The notes under the pieces: generated by a model
Told to the model about the DNA's origin: nothing
The model's database searches: none
The model's input: the letters and a program-made list of their open reading frames with translations, nothing else
Shown here: piece after piece, positions 23,301 through 30,120 of the stretch
How the letters are laid out: the number at the start of each line of letters is the position of its first letter
Numbering within the stretch: position 1 is the first letter of the stretch
Position numbers and translations under genes: made by a program
Assembly: GCF_026151205.1 (NCBI RefSeq)
Contig: NC_087074.1
Location: 14,161,167-14,221,166 of the forward strand
Length of the DNA stretch: 60,000 nt
Source: Bolinopsis microptera
Taxonomy: Eukaryota > Ctenophora > Tentaculata > Lobata > Bolinopsidae
Direction of reading: 5' to 3'

Positions 23301-26300
23301 GTACAGCAGCGACCAGCGTTTCTAGTAGGAAACTATGTTCCTTGAGGAAGGTCTCTCCCTCAGGTGAGACCTCCACCCAGATCCGCTGCCGCTGCCTGGA
23401 CCCAACCGACAAACCCCCGCCTTCCTGTTGCTGAACTTCCACAGTCTCCCAGGTATTGGACACGTGCCTCAGAGAGCTGCATGGTAGACCATGCGCTACG
23501 TTCCTCAGCATTAGTCCCCGTACTATAGTATGAGGGTCAAGACCAACATCACTAGGTCCCTTCCCCGATAACTGATTTGGCACGTAAAAGGCGTACCGGC
23601 TCCAAACGTCCTGGGAGGTGACTGTCCAGCCTGCCTTTTCAAGGCACGCTGTTACCACCTCCGCAGACGCCAGGTCCGCCAGCTCTAATCGCGATCCACC
23701 AGGTATCGGTACTAACGACGTAATTACCAGAGGCTGTGGGACGAGGAAAAGTTGGCGGGCGATGAGATCGCTCGCATCACTACCCTCCCCTTCCTTGACA
23801 GCAAGAAGGGTGATCACAGGATCACCCTTCCTGTATATCTCTTCGGGGGTGGGAAGCAATTCCTCCTCATCCTCCCCGTCCTCAAACTCTGGCTGCCGGT
23901 CTTGTTGTTGTGTCTGTTGTTGTTGTTGTTGTTGTGGTTGTTGTTGTTGTTGGTGTTGTAGTTGGGGGTTGTCCGAGCTGACAGGAGCACCGTTCTTGCT
24001 CTTGTTCTTACCCCTGCCCCTGCCGCCCCTGGACTCTCGACTTATCCTTATGACTTAGATTGATAAAGCGATTAGTGACCATGTTGATGATCCATTGCGC
24101 TGTAGCTAGGTCCACTTTCGTGGCCCTGACTGCATCAGAAATAGCTTTGAACGAGACGTTGTCGAAGGCGCCCTCTATGTCAAGAAAAACTCCTAGGACA
24201 TATCCCTTCTTAGCTATTCTGCGCTCAATGGTGTGGGTAACTTTATGAAGAGCCGCTTCTGTTGAGCAGCCCTTCCTAAAGCCGAATTGACGTTTGTTTA
24301 TGTCATTTGCTATGTTGAGGTCGTGTTGCATGTGCCACAGAATCACTTTCTCCTGTAATTTTAGCATCACAGGTGAGAGAGTGATTGTGCGAAAAGACTT
24401 AGCCTTGTTGTAGTCGGTTTTGCCGGGTTTGGGGAGGAAGATTCCGATGGAATCCCTCCACAAAGTAGGGATGTGTTGTGTTTTGTGATTATTTGTCATG
24501 ATGTTTTGTGTTATATCTTTGATATGGTTCCAGGCTTTCTGGAAGATGATCGGTTTCAGGGTGTCCGGTCCTGCAGCCTTTAAAGGATCGAAAGACATGA
24601 GGGCCTTCTCGATTCTTTCAGGGCTGTAGATTTTGTCTAGTAAGTCTGTGGAGATGGGTATTGGGCCGAGGGGCGGGACTGGCGGATCAGTAACACTCTC
24701 CCTGAAGTGGGTTTGAGTCATGACCTCCAGTGTCTCCTCTGCGTTTTTGGTGAGTTCTCCGTTGGGTTTATAAATGGCTTCTAGTTTGTTGTTGGTGTCA
24801 GTACAGGTTTTCAGAATCTTGCTCATCCTTCCAGATTCTTTGACCGATTCTGTGTCTCTGCAAAAGTTCCGCCACGCATTGCGCTGGGAGTTTGACAGGA
24901 TCTTGTTGTATTGCTTGTTGCTTTCTCGGAGAGCAAGCCACGAAGCGTCAGTTTTCTTTCTGCGGGCTGTAATGAGTTTGCTTCTTATTCCCCTCTGAGC
25001 TTCCTCGACTTCTCGAGTTAGCCAGGGAGGTTTGCGGACCGCACTCGAGATGTAAGTTATAGGACATGCCTCCTCGAAGGCTGTCCTGAGAGCAGAGTTT
25101 AAGGTGTTGACCTTTAGGTCGATTTCTTGGGGTGTGATAATGCCGTTACTGTGGAGGTCGTTGTTGTTCTGTAGAATCTCGTCAAATTTCGCCCAGTCAG
25201 TGTGCTTGACTAGTCGTATTTGACGTGGTTCTTTTTTGGGGCCGGATGTTATATCAAACATAATATATCTGTGGTCTGAGTTAGAGTAAAGATCGCTAAC
25301 GTGCCAGTTGCTGATCAGCTCCGCCCCCTTTTGGTTAGTTATGGTGAGATCAATAATGGAATTATGACCGCGTGAGTTGAGAAATGTGGGTGTTGACCCT
25401 CTGTTGGAACAGGCGAGCCCTAGTGACGAGAGGAAATCTAGGAGATCCTCCCCCCTACTATTGCACATCCTATTACCCCAGAGAGTGTGTTGGGAGTTGG
25501 TGTCAGACCCTATGATAAGCGGTATGTTGTTATCAATAGCATACTTGGCTAAAGGTGTTGTCTCGTGGGATGGAGCAGGGCCATTAATATCCATGTACGA
25601 AGCTGCCAGAATTACTTCTGTTGAGCTTAGTTGGATCTTAATGGCTACCTGGTCCGGGGTTGTAAATTGCAGCAGTTCCCAGCTTTTGACGGTTAGGTTT
25701 TTGTGTATTACTACGGCGGCACGTGGCCTAATGTCCCCGGCCTTATAATAATACTCAGTTAGGTCCTTGCTTATAGTTGGGATATGGTTCTTGTTGTTTG
25801 TGTATGGTTCCGTAGCAAGTATAATAGGATTTTTCCTGCCGTGAGTGTTCACTAGCAGGGTTTTCCAGGCGTTGTACTTGCGTTTGAGGTTGATTTGGGT
25901 AACAGAGTAATGTTCAAAATGAGTTTTACCTGTTTTGGCTGTAGTTTTTGAGGTGGTCTTCTTGCCCCTTCCACCTCTGCGTGTCTTATGTCGTTGTATG
26001 TTATTGTTGTTTGTGGGGGTGGTATCGGTTGGAATAGTATTGGTGGTGGGGGTGGTGGGGTTTGCATTAGTGTTGGTGTTGGAGACGTGGAGTTCAGCAT
26101 CAGCAGTTTCCCTCACCGGACCAGTACTAGGACCTTTTGGTTCGGGCACTGTGTCTGGGGGCCGGCCTGAGGCGTACAGCAGCGACCAGCGTTTCTAGTA
26201 GGAAACTATGTTCCTTGAGGAAGGTCTCTCCCTCAGGTGAGACCTCCACCCAGATCCGCTGCCGCTGCCTGGACCCAACCGACAAACCCCCGCCTTCCTG

Positions 26301-28193
26301 TTGCTGAACTTCCACAGTCTCCCAGGTATTGGACACGTGCCTCAGAGAGCTGCATGGTAGACCATGCGCTACGTTCCTCAGCATTAGTCCCCGTACTATA
26401 GTATGAGGGTCAAGACCAACATCACTAGGTCCCTTCCCCGATAACTGATTTGGCACGTAAAAGGCGTACCGGCTCCAAACGTCCTGGGAGGTGACTGTCC
26501 AGCCTGCCTTTTCAAGGCACGCTGTTACCACCTCCGCAGACGCCAGGTCCGCCAGCTCTAATCGCGATCCACCAGGTATCGGTACTAACGACGTAATTAC
26601 CAGAGGCTGTGGGACGAGGAAAAGTTGGCGGGCGATGAGATCGCTCGCATCACTACCCTCCCCTTCCTTGACAGCAAGAAGGGTGATCACAGGATCACCC
26701 TTCCTGTATATCTCTTCGGGGGTGGGAAGCAATTCCTCCTCATCCTCCCCGTCCTCAAACTCTGGCTGCCGGTCTTGTTGTTGTGTCTGTTGTTGTTGTT
26801 GTTGTTGTGGTTGTTGTTGTTGTTGGTGTTGTAGTTGGGGGTTGTCCGAGCTGACAGGAGCACCGTTCTTGCTCTTGTTCTTACCCCTGCCCCTGCCGCC
26901 CCTGGACCTCCTGTTGCTGTTCGAACGCGTAACCGTTGGGTTTGGTCCCCCTCTCTCGACAAGCCCATTGGATTTTACTCCGTCGGGGGCAGTCTTGGTC
27001 GGGTTTCCGGGCCCAGCCGTGTTAGCGCTCGGTGAGAGAGCGGAGTTGTCCCCAGTTGAAGCTGAGGGCAAGATTATATAATATATTACATATCATAATA
27101 TTATATGCATTGTTATTTAAACTCACCCATACTTTGACCTCCAACATTCTCAAGAATTTCAGTAGCTCTTTGTATAGCATCATTAGTAAAACAAGAGGGA
27201 GCTGTTTTCATAAGATTAGGAGATACAGATAGTGATATGACCTGAAGAGAAGGGTATGAAACAATAACAAATAACCTTCCTATAAAATAACAGTTCCTTC
27301 CTTAAGATCTATCGGTATCACAGGATTCATTTCCAGACCTAATCAATATCCTGACTAATATTAAACCTTGTACTGAAAATTATAATACACTTATTGTAAT
27401 ACACTTATATCATACCTCTCTAACGAAAGATATAGGTTTCTGTCCCATGGCATGGGCATCTCCAATGTTAGCTCTAATCACTTGCTCGAATGGCATACTC
27501 TTACCCTGAGTTGTTTGTTAATTTGTTAATCTTGCTACTTTTACGTGGGCAACAACTTATTGTGCACTTCCTGAAAACTGAAATTTAAGAAGTTAAATGA
27601 TGCTACCAGCAAGTACATTATTTTTATATATTATTGTATTATATTTTAAAACAAAATTAATTCGAAAAAATGAGCTATTTCGGCAATCATTTGACTATTG
27701 TCTTCAGCTAATCAAAATATTTAACATTAATACTATTCTGCAATACTCTGTAATAGTATGTAATAGTATGTAGTATTATGTAATATTATGCAATATAAAC
27801 AACATATTCAAGATCATGTACTGCACCAGCTGCTCTGCTTCATTACATTACATTCGAGCGAAGCTGACATTAAAATTAAAATCGTATAAACTCTAACCAG
27901 GTGAGTTAACAGAAAAATTGATGGGGGCCGGGGGGTTGACAGGAGGGGGGGGGGATGACAGAGGGGGGATAGAGGGGGGGTGTGACAGAGGGGGGATGAC
28001 AGGGGGATGATGGGGGGGGGGGGGGGTGACAGAGGGGGTGACAGAGGGAGGGGTTACCTACCGACTTGAGTTCCTTCTCTAGTTGAGCTGCTCTGATGAC
28101 GATAGGACCCCTTACCGCGTACTGCATCTCCTTCACACACGGGTTCATGTTGCTAAGGTTGAGCATGCTGGCTGCTTTCCTTACTGCTGCCAT
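4562..28193 (-). CDS. GPT: Alanine aminotransferase gene, seven exons, complete
   Basis: Transfers the amino group between alanine and 2-oxoglutarate to give pyruvate and glutamate, using PLP. Exons in transcript order: 28062-28193, 27416-27505, 27127-27241, 18681-18811, 18344-18457, 15954-16071 and 4562-5316. Every boundary has GT-AG and the phases agree (0,0,1,0,0,1), giving 484 residues against about 496 in human GPT. Exon 1 reads [20 protein letters not shown]. The NPGNPTG motif spans the exon 6/7 junction, MADEVYQ supplies the cofactor-contacting Asp/Tyr, and [13 protein letters not shown] holds the Schiff-base lysine. There is no clear mitochondrial presequence, so either a cytosolic protein or an unseen 5' exon is possible. 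Introns of 10.6, 2.3 and 8.3 kb house two other genes, a satellite and a LINE; all seven exons read through cleanly. Confidence 0.93.
5603..5876. repeat. Dispersed repeat containing telomere-like CCCTAA tracts, copy A
   Basis: Bounded by inverted AATCACTCTA / TAGAGTGATT termini and containing short runs of CCCTAACCCTAACCC near 5713 and 5755. A second, longer copy lies in opposite orientation at 43771-44119. It sits in the last intron of the aminotransferase gene. Confidence 0.7.
6060..6130. repeat. ACGT/GCGC simple-sequence tract
   Basis: A self-complementary run of ACGTACGTACGT, then GCGCGCGCGCG, followed by further CGCG-rich sequence. It is strikingly CpG-rich against the AT-rich intron around it. 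Confidence 0.6.
6552..11093 (+). CDS. Intron-rich transposase-like gene nested antisense in the aminotransferase gene (intactness uncertain)
   Basis: Proposed exons: 6552-6646, 7339-7503, 7673-7844, 7973-8149, 8269-8378, 8517-8676, 8812-8996, 9094-9335, 9498-9625, 9749-9902, 10013-10193, 10342-10542, 10691-10814, 10999-11093, ending at TGA 11091-11093. Most junctions have GT-AG and matching phase. Motifs in order: a CPCVLC...HLLSFGH putative zinc finger; [13 protein letters not shown] (candidate first Asp); [13 protein letters not shown] (candidate second Asp) followed by [39 protein letters not shown]; and [13 protein letters not shown] (candidate Glu). This order resembles RNase H-fold DDE transposases with an inserted CxxC, in general layout like RAG1/Transib. 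Frame conflicts remain inside exon 4 (about 8085), at the exon 9/10 junction and inside exon 12 (about 10510). Small extra introns or mutations could explain them. No flanking terminal inverted repeats were found. It could be a domesticated gene or a decaying transposon. Confidence 0.55.
11094..12340. other. Intron sequence without a recognised feature
   Basis: AT-rich DNA in the last aminotransferase intron. A short ATATATATA run occurs near 11605. No gene or repeat shared with the rest of the window was recognised. Confidence 0.4.
12345..12535. repeat. Tandem/palindromic GCGATAATCGC array
   Basis: At least ten occurrences of GCGATAATCGC or its complement GCGATTATCGC, interleaved with AAAATGAGG and ACAAGG spacers. 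Neighbouring units occur in both orientations, for example TTATCGCGCGATAATCGC near 12487. The composition differs sharply from the flanking AT-rich intron. It directly precedes the inverted satellite. Confidence 0.8.
12596..13632 (+). repeat. 331-bp satellite, forward arm (three units plus a partial)
   Basis: The anchor TTTGGAACATGGGCACATCG recurs at 12596 (slightly diverged), 12921, 13252 and 13583, giving periods of 325, 331 and 331 bp. Units contain AAATGTTCCAATTTTGGGAC and AACGAAAATGAACAAAAATG. Short open frames in it are by-products of the repeat and are not called as genes. Confidence 0.9.
13797..15236 (-). repeat. 331-bp satellite, inverted arm (four units plus a partial)
   Basis: The same unit in reverse orientation: the anchor ATGTTCCAAAAATCTGG recurs at 13980, 14311, 14642 and 14973, exactly 331 bp apart. 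The arm meets the forward arm across unique sequence at 13633-13796. Further ATGTTCCAAAA copies at 15328-15360 end in GGATTCATC, complementary to GATGAATCC at 12582-12590, so the block as a whole is an inverted repeat. Confidence 0.9.
15954..18811 (-). CDS. GPT: Alanine aminotransferase exons 4-6
   Basis: Exon 4 (18681-18811) reads [20 protein letters not shown] and ends GTGASSCIK before GTCAGT. Exon 5 (18344-18457) carries [13 protein letters not shown]. Exon 6 (15954-16071) reads [20 protein letters not shown] and ends CVINPG before GTAAGT. All three match the order of the mammalian enzyme. Intron 5 (16072-18343) contains the nested GPCR. Confidence 0.9.
16865..17866 (-). CDS. Class A GPCR nested in an aminotransferase intron
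   Basis: 333 residues from ATG 17866 to the TAA ending at 16865; the frame is open upstream without an ATG, so a spliced first exon is possible. The short N-terminus has glycosylation sites NAT and NGT. TM1 is near [22 protein letters not shown]2 near [22 protein letters not shown]3 near [22 protein letters not shown]5 near [20 protein letters not shown], and TM7 reads [12 protein letters not shown], a variant of NPxxY. The DRY position is replaced by FSKYL. The C-tail contains GGGGND and ends EKAL. It lies on the same strand as the host gene in intron 5, so it needs its own promoter or is processed from the host transcript. The ligand is unknown. Confidence 0.82.
   Translation of the reverse strand: MIPRNNATLYGMQNGTEKWLWIVYLMIVILSSLFGDIIILISSFRYDAFKLNKFIVALIQQIAVCDLALTLAWAFPTVISIVAEDWILSDVVAKGQIFITLVSYPISNLLVCFLTFSKYLLVKYPLKTRSWTAKRAHLFCGAFWLMNISVSLGTLLAYSDDLEFDYSTYDIKYNVSNPGDGIASYSLVAGSFYIVTMAVVILTSVLTLRLLFKARAISRRGNGSVRWQGILTVVLTAAVYCLSSLLFNLSKVAGMFKKEQSPGLVRLASYLTLLNVMSNFYIYSLTVPSFRRFLRSKILSLSSKLFSSLGGGGNDAAEERDNQPRPIQVEKAL
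18541..18628. repeat. Minisatellite, about 30 bp x 3
   Basis: TAGGCTTAATAACAGGATTT and close variants recur three times with spacers AAAGGTA, inside the 223-bp intron 4 of the aminotransferase gene. It reads in frame with the preceding exon on the minus strand, but lies beyond the GTCAGT donor. Confidence 0.75.
19091..19102. repeat. Target-site duplication, left copy
   Basis: ATTATATAATAT immediately precedes the T-run (poly-A tail on the minus strand) of the retrotransposon. The identical 12-mer is at 27073-27084. Confidence 0.88.
19332..23321 (-). CDS. LINE ORF2 polyprotein: endonuclease, reverse transcriptase, RNase H, zinc finger
   Basis: About 1,314 uninterrupted residues. An EEP/APE-like endonuclease comes first ([23 protein letters not shown]). 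The RT follows with motif [11 protein letters not shown], motif [17 protein letters not shown] and motif [13 protein letters not shown]. RNase H has [22 protein letters not shown] and [28 protein letters not shown] finger lies near the end. All catalytic acids seen are present, so this ORF may be functional. The frame opens after a TAG at 23322-23324 and overlaps ORF1 by 68 nt. It has no ATG before the endonuclease domain; the first candidate initiator, at 23276, is GTG. Confidence 0.92.
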   Translation of the reverse strand, partial: KRWSLLYASGRPPDTVPEPKGPSTGPVRETADAELHVSNTNTNANPTTPTTNTIPTDTTPTNNNNIQRHKTRRGGRGKKTTSKTTAKTGKTHFEHYSVTQINLKRKYNAWKTLLVNTHGRKNPIILATEPYTNNKNHIPTISKDLTEYYYKAGDIRPRAAVVIHKNLAVKSWELLQFTTPDQVAIKIQLSSTEVILAASYMDINGPAPSHETTPLAKYAIDNNIPLIIGSDTNSQHTLWGNRMCNSRGEDLLDFLSSLGLACSNRGSTPTFLNSRGHNSIIDLTITNQKGAELISNWHVSDLYSNSDHRYIMFDITSGPKKEPRQIRLVKHTDWAKFDEILQNNNDLHSNGIITPQEIDLKVNTLNSALRTAFEEACPITYISSAVRKPPWLTREVEEAQRGIRRKLITARRKKTDASWLALRESNKQYNKILSNSQRNAWRNFCRDTESVKESGRMSKILKTCTDTNNKLEAIYKPNGELTKNAEETLEVMTQTHFRESVTDPPVPPLGPIPISSDLLDKIYSPERIEKALMSFDPLKAAGPDTLKPIIFQKAWNHIKDITQNIMTNNHKTQHIPTLWRDSIGIFLPKPGKTDYNKAKSFRTITLSPVMLKLQEKVILWHMQHDLNIANDINKRQFGFRKGCSTEAALHKVTHTIERRIAKKGYVLGVFLDIEGAFDNVSFKAISDAVRATKVDLATAQWIINMVTNRFINLSHKDKSRRVQIRRGCPQGGILSPFLWNLVVDDLLSFTAKDIPGYLQAFADDLASLAEGNDLDIIWNRTCKTINTIEKWCQTKDLSISALKTQIVMFTWNTKWTLRPIKVGNNIIGLSKSAKFLGVTLDSKLNYNEHIINITKKATASLMQCRRAVGPTWGMSPKTCIWMFTAVIRPILSYCCSIWIRAIDTDYNARKLKRVQALALRMMSGAMPSTPFLALNHLTDTPDTILFLRGEAAKGAARLQAYGSLTLETIAHRKGTIKNHTTINKQFMEDLNIPPRATRDLTAPTMMLGRHFTVTTPGTNNTEYRTALQHTIDNITSETITCYTDGSLSDSGSGAGYIITTDNNNTILEERSFKLPDYCTVYQTELTAIIEACKYLSSYTNSHIIIWSDSLSSIQAISSLSTRSRTTRDCYDTLNALGSNNTLEIRWIAAHIGLWGNEKADELAKLGTTSEHVLKCPIPQSYIKRQINNKVHRLNQDIWLTDGPRHTKLTLGQKHTKIINNINTSLINNRQDYRTAVHLITGHCGLNKHLHTIRKSSTSACPMCGDGEETVSHFLGQCPAIAQLRGQYFRDYYLSVNDIFDNHHITTIVNFTNRTKRLIVPEELDQTGVT
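21162..24034 (-). repeat. Internal duplication unit 1 of the LINE (2,873 bp)
   Basis: Runs from RT mid-domain to ORF1 mid-sequence. Unit 2 (24035-26907) is its near-identical tandem copy. ORF starts 23276 and 26149 differ by exactly 2,873. Confidence 0.92.
23254..24034 (-). pseudogene. LINE ORF1, C-terminal part (second copy of the duplication)
   Basis: The frame is identical in sequence to ORF1 of the 5' copy, from the middle of the Gln-rich region to the stop. It lacks the N-terminus because the junction at 24034/24035 joins it to RT sequence of the other copy. Confidence 0.85.
24008..26149 (-). pseudogene. LINE ORF2, truncated after RT motif A
   Basis: Reads as the full ORF2 through the endonuclease and RT motif A (DIEGAFDN), then leaves the RT frame at the duplication junction after NLSHKDKSR and stops within about eleven codons. 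Motifs B and C and RNase H are missing from this copy. It differs from the intact copy at a few positions (for example near 24650, 24983 and 25692). Confidence 0.88.
24035..26907 (-). repeat. Internal duplication unit 2 of the LINE (2,873 bp)
   Basis: Tandem copy of 21162-24034. The junction GGAC|TCTCG shows no obvious microhomology between the joined ends. Confidence 0.92.
26127..27071 (-). CDS. LINE ORF1 protein, 5'-truncated
   Basis: About 314 residues, open to the insertion boundary and without an ATG at its start (first codon TTG). Features are a basic [16 protein letters not shown] stretch and a Gln/Asn-rich low-complexity run near the middle, then an acidic [10 protein letters not shown]. 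No CCHC knuckles were seen. It presumably acts as the nucleic-acid-binding protein of the element, by analogy with other LINE ORF1s; no specific similarity was recognised. Confidence 0.75.
   Translation of the reverse strand: MPSASTGDNSALSPSANTAGPGNPTKTAPDGVKSNGLVERGGPNPTVTRSNSNRRSRGGRGRGKNKSKNGAPVSSDNPQLQHQQQQQPQQQQQQQTQQQDRQPEFEDGEDEEELLPTPEEIYRKGDPVITLLAVKEGEGSDASDLIARQLFLVPQPLVITSLVPIPGGSRLELADLASAEVVTACLEKAGWTVTSQDVWSRYAFYVPNQLSGKGPSDVGLDPHTIVRGLMLRNVAHGLPCSSLRHVSNTWETVEVQQQEGGGLSVGSRQRQRIWVEVSPEGETFLKEHSFLLETLVAAVRLRPAPRHSARTKRS
27073..27084. repeat. Target-site duplication, right copy
   Basis: ATTATATAATAT directly abutting the 5' end of the LINE, identical to 19091-19102. Confidence 0.88.
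27127..28193 (-). CDS. GPT: Alanine aminotransferase exons 1-3
   Basis: Exon 1 (28062-28193) begins at ATG 28193 and ends at TCG before GTAGGT. Exon 2 (27416-27505) reads [20 protein letters not shown]. Exon 3 (27127-27241) reads [18 protein letters not shown] and ends GGQSMG before GTGAGT. An additional upstream targeting exon cannot be excluded. Confidence 0.88.
27730..27795. repeat. TAATAGTATG-type microsatellite
   Basis: Imperfect repeats of TGTAATAGTATG / TGTAATATTATG in the first aminotransferase intron. Confidence 0.6.
27914..28056. repeat. G-rich purine tract
   Basis: Runs of 5-14 G separated by GATGACAGA or TGACAGA units, on the plus strand just downstream of exon 1 of the aminotransferase gene, which is C-rich in its transcript. 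The plus-strand G-runs could form G-quadruplexes. Confidence 0.7.
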
Positions 28194-28827
28194 ACACTGG
28201 TGTATTCAATACTAGATTATACTGATTAATGTTAGAATTATGGAGGAGCACTATACAACCATAATAAAGAGACATAAATCTTAAATATTTGTAATGAAGA
28301 ATTTCAGCCTTACGAACTTTCAGCGTTTTTCCGTACAAAGGTGTCACCAAGAACTTCCAAATAATAACTTTAAAACATAATCTGAAGCATGTTTTTAATA
28401 TAAAAAGAAAACCGCTTTCGAGTTAATATGTTAATATATGGAAAATATATTTCAATTATTGACAACAGAATTCCAATAACATACAATAATATGTAACTTA
28501 AAACTTATAAAAATTAATTAAGCAATTTAAAAAATATTGTATTTGATAAATAATTAATGTTGGTGGTGAAATATTTATCATATATTTTTTTCACATAGTG
28601 CGATGATATTTTGTAGACATGTGTGATGATGTGATGTCATAAATTTTACATTACTTTTACTTTAGCTCAGCTAATGTATCCAATATATTAAATAGGTAAT
28701 TTAGGTATGTAATATTTCAATAATAGAGAAAAATCATGCAATACTCTGATATTGGTCTGCAAAATAGCACCAAAGGTTCAAGGATAAGCTATTATTATGA
28801 TCTTACCAGGACCCTGACCAGTATTTG
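28194..28827. other. Intergenic: probable aminotransferase promoter region
   Basis: AT-rich DNA between aminotransferase exon 1 and the 3' end of the first zinc-finger gene, both transcribed leftward. No coding signal was seen. Confidence 0.4.
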
Positions 28828-29580
28828 TCACAAATTCCTATCAATATTAGGCATTTTTGTGTTTCTTTTTATGTGAACCTTTAAATTGTTTTTGTACACT
28901 GTATCAAATGTGCAATATTGGCATCTCAGTCGCTCCTTGTTCAAAGTATGAGAACTCTTGATGTGCTCATTAAGAATAAATTTAGCAGCGGCTTGATATA
29001 AACAGTGCAAGTGGGGGCATCTAAATGGCTTATCATCGCAATGTTTAAGAAGCACATGATGTCTCAAGCCTTTCATAAATCTACATCTGTAGTCACACAG
29101 CCCACATGATAAAGGCAGTTCTCCTGTATGAATCGTTTCATGGGACTTGAAGATATTTTTTGTGTCGGTCTTGTATGAACATGATAGGTCACAACTAAAT
29201 TTCCAGATCCTATTTGTGGCATGACATTTCACGTGCTCCATCAAGCATTCCTGAAAGTTTGCAGCATAATTGCAATGTGAACATTTGAAGGGACGTGTGT
29301 TGGTATGTTTCCGTTGATGATTGATTACCCGGTATCTTTTGTTTGATGCATAGTAACATTCAGTGCATTTGAAAAGGGATTCATCGCTTAGTGTTTGTTT
29401 CGATTTCTCACTCTCAAAAATATCGGTATCTAAACCTATACAATGCTCTTTTTCATTCGGGAACAGTTCAGTAGTTCTTATCTCTCTAATAGAGTGAGGA
29501 GCAACATCGTTTTTCTTCTTTCTTTGGTAGACTTGTTTACTCTGTTTTGTGATAGACTTATAGTCATCTTCTGAGGACAT
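28828..29580 (-). CDS. C2H2 zinc-finger protein, about six fingers
   Basis: 250 residues from ATG 29580 to TAA. A charged N-terminus (KQVYQRKKKND) is followed from about residue 70 by fingers FKCTECYYASNKRYRVINHQ, FKCSHCNYAANFQECLMEHV, FSCDLSCSYKTDT, LSCGLCDYRCRFMKGLRHHV, FRCPHLHCLYQAAAKFILNEH and LRCQYCTFDTVYKNNLKVHI. The last finger ends HIKRN, lacking its final zinc-binding histidine. Finger spacing and the KPFRCP linker resemble the larger gene immediately upstream, so the two look like tandem paralogues. It is probably a nuclear DNA-binding regulator; the target is unknown. A TATACAG just upstream of the ATG leaves room for a 5' exon. Confidence 0.85.
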   Translation of the reverse strand: MSSEDDYKSITKQSKQVYQRKKKNDVAPHSIREIRTTELFPNEKEHCIGLDTDIFESEKSKQTLSDESLFKCTECYYASNKRYRVINHQRKHTNTRPFKCSHCNYAANFQECLMEHVKCHATNRIWKFSCDLSCSYKTDTKNIFKSHETIHTGELPLSCGLCDYRCRFMKGLRHHVLLKHCDDKPFRCPHLHCLYQAAAKFILNEHIKSSHTLNKERLRCQYCTFDTVYKNNLKVHIKRNTKMPNIDRNL

Positions 29581-30120
29581 TACAACTGTATAACAGTGAA
29601 CCTGAGGAATCTGAAGAAAGTGATGAATGAAGTGTGAAATGAATGATGAACATCATAATAGTACTTTTATCATGACAAATTTAAATAATGCCTTTATTAC
29701 AGGTATTTGTTACTGCATGAAATATAAGTGATCAGTTTGGCAGGGATGATATGTATATTGAGTGATACAAAAGTTGAAAATGGATTAAACTGAAATGGTA
29801 CAGTATTGATAAAGAAAACACTTTGCATCATAACAATATAATTAACTTTCTAAATGTTTCAGGCCCAGTGCTTAAAAAACAGTCCATTTTTGCAATAAAG
29901 AAATAACATCATTACGTATTATATTGCATGATCAGTTTGTAGGATATGCTACAATATGCTGATCAAAAGTTGGGTATTACTTTCCAAACATTTCAGTGAT
30001 GAGTTGAAGTGTGAATGAAATAGAGCTGGCCTGACTTCTACATTCAAATGGCCACGAGCTTCACAGGCATAATGGGTCAGATGCTTGTAGACAGTAAATG
30101 TTTCGTATTCTCTGGTAGTT
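29581..30120. other. Spacer between the two zinc-finger genes
   Basis: 540 bp, AT-rich. No ORF or shared repeat was seen. It would contain the promoter of the shorter gene and the 3' UTR of the longer. Confidence 0.4.

Larger units (their letters stand above)
19103..27072 (-). mobile_element. Non-LTR retrotransposon (LINE with EEP endonuclease, RT, RNase H), one insertion with internal duplication
   Basis: The insertion is 7,970 bp and bounded by a 12-bp TSD, with a 25-base T-run at 19102-19126 as its poly-A tail. Minus-strand order: ORF1 (27071-26127), ORF2 first half (26149-24008, broken), ORF1 second half (24034-23254), complete ORF2 (to 19332), 3' UTR. The segment 24035-26907 duplicates 21162-24034, each 2,873 bp, with only a few differences seen by eye. 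Removing one copy leaves a 5.1 kb element. The order endonuclease-RT-RNase H-CCHC finger fits the I/R1/LOA-like group of LINEs. The 5' end is truncated, since ORF1 is open to the boundary without an ATG. It lies in the sense orientation in intron 3 of the aminotransferase gene, so its poly-A signals could affect host transcripts. Confidence 0.92.

Noticed and set aside
23062-26198. Plus-strand ORFs opposite the LINE (Val/Gly- and Cys-rich)
   Set aside because: Shadows of the ORF1/ORF2 coding frames and of the Gln-rich CAA/CAG run; both copies are duplicated with the LINE.
19103-27072. Two independent LINE insertions in tandem
   Set aside because: Only one target-site duplication pair and one poly-A tail exist, and the blocks are offset by exactly 2,873 bp within the element, so an internal duplication is the simpler reading.
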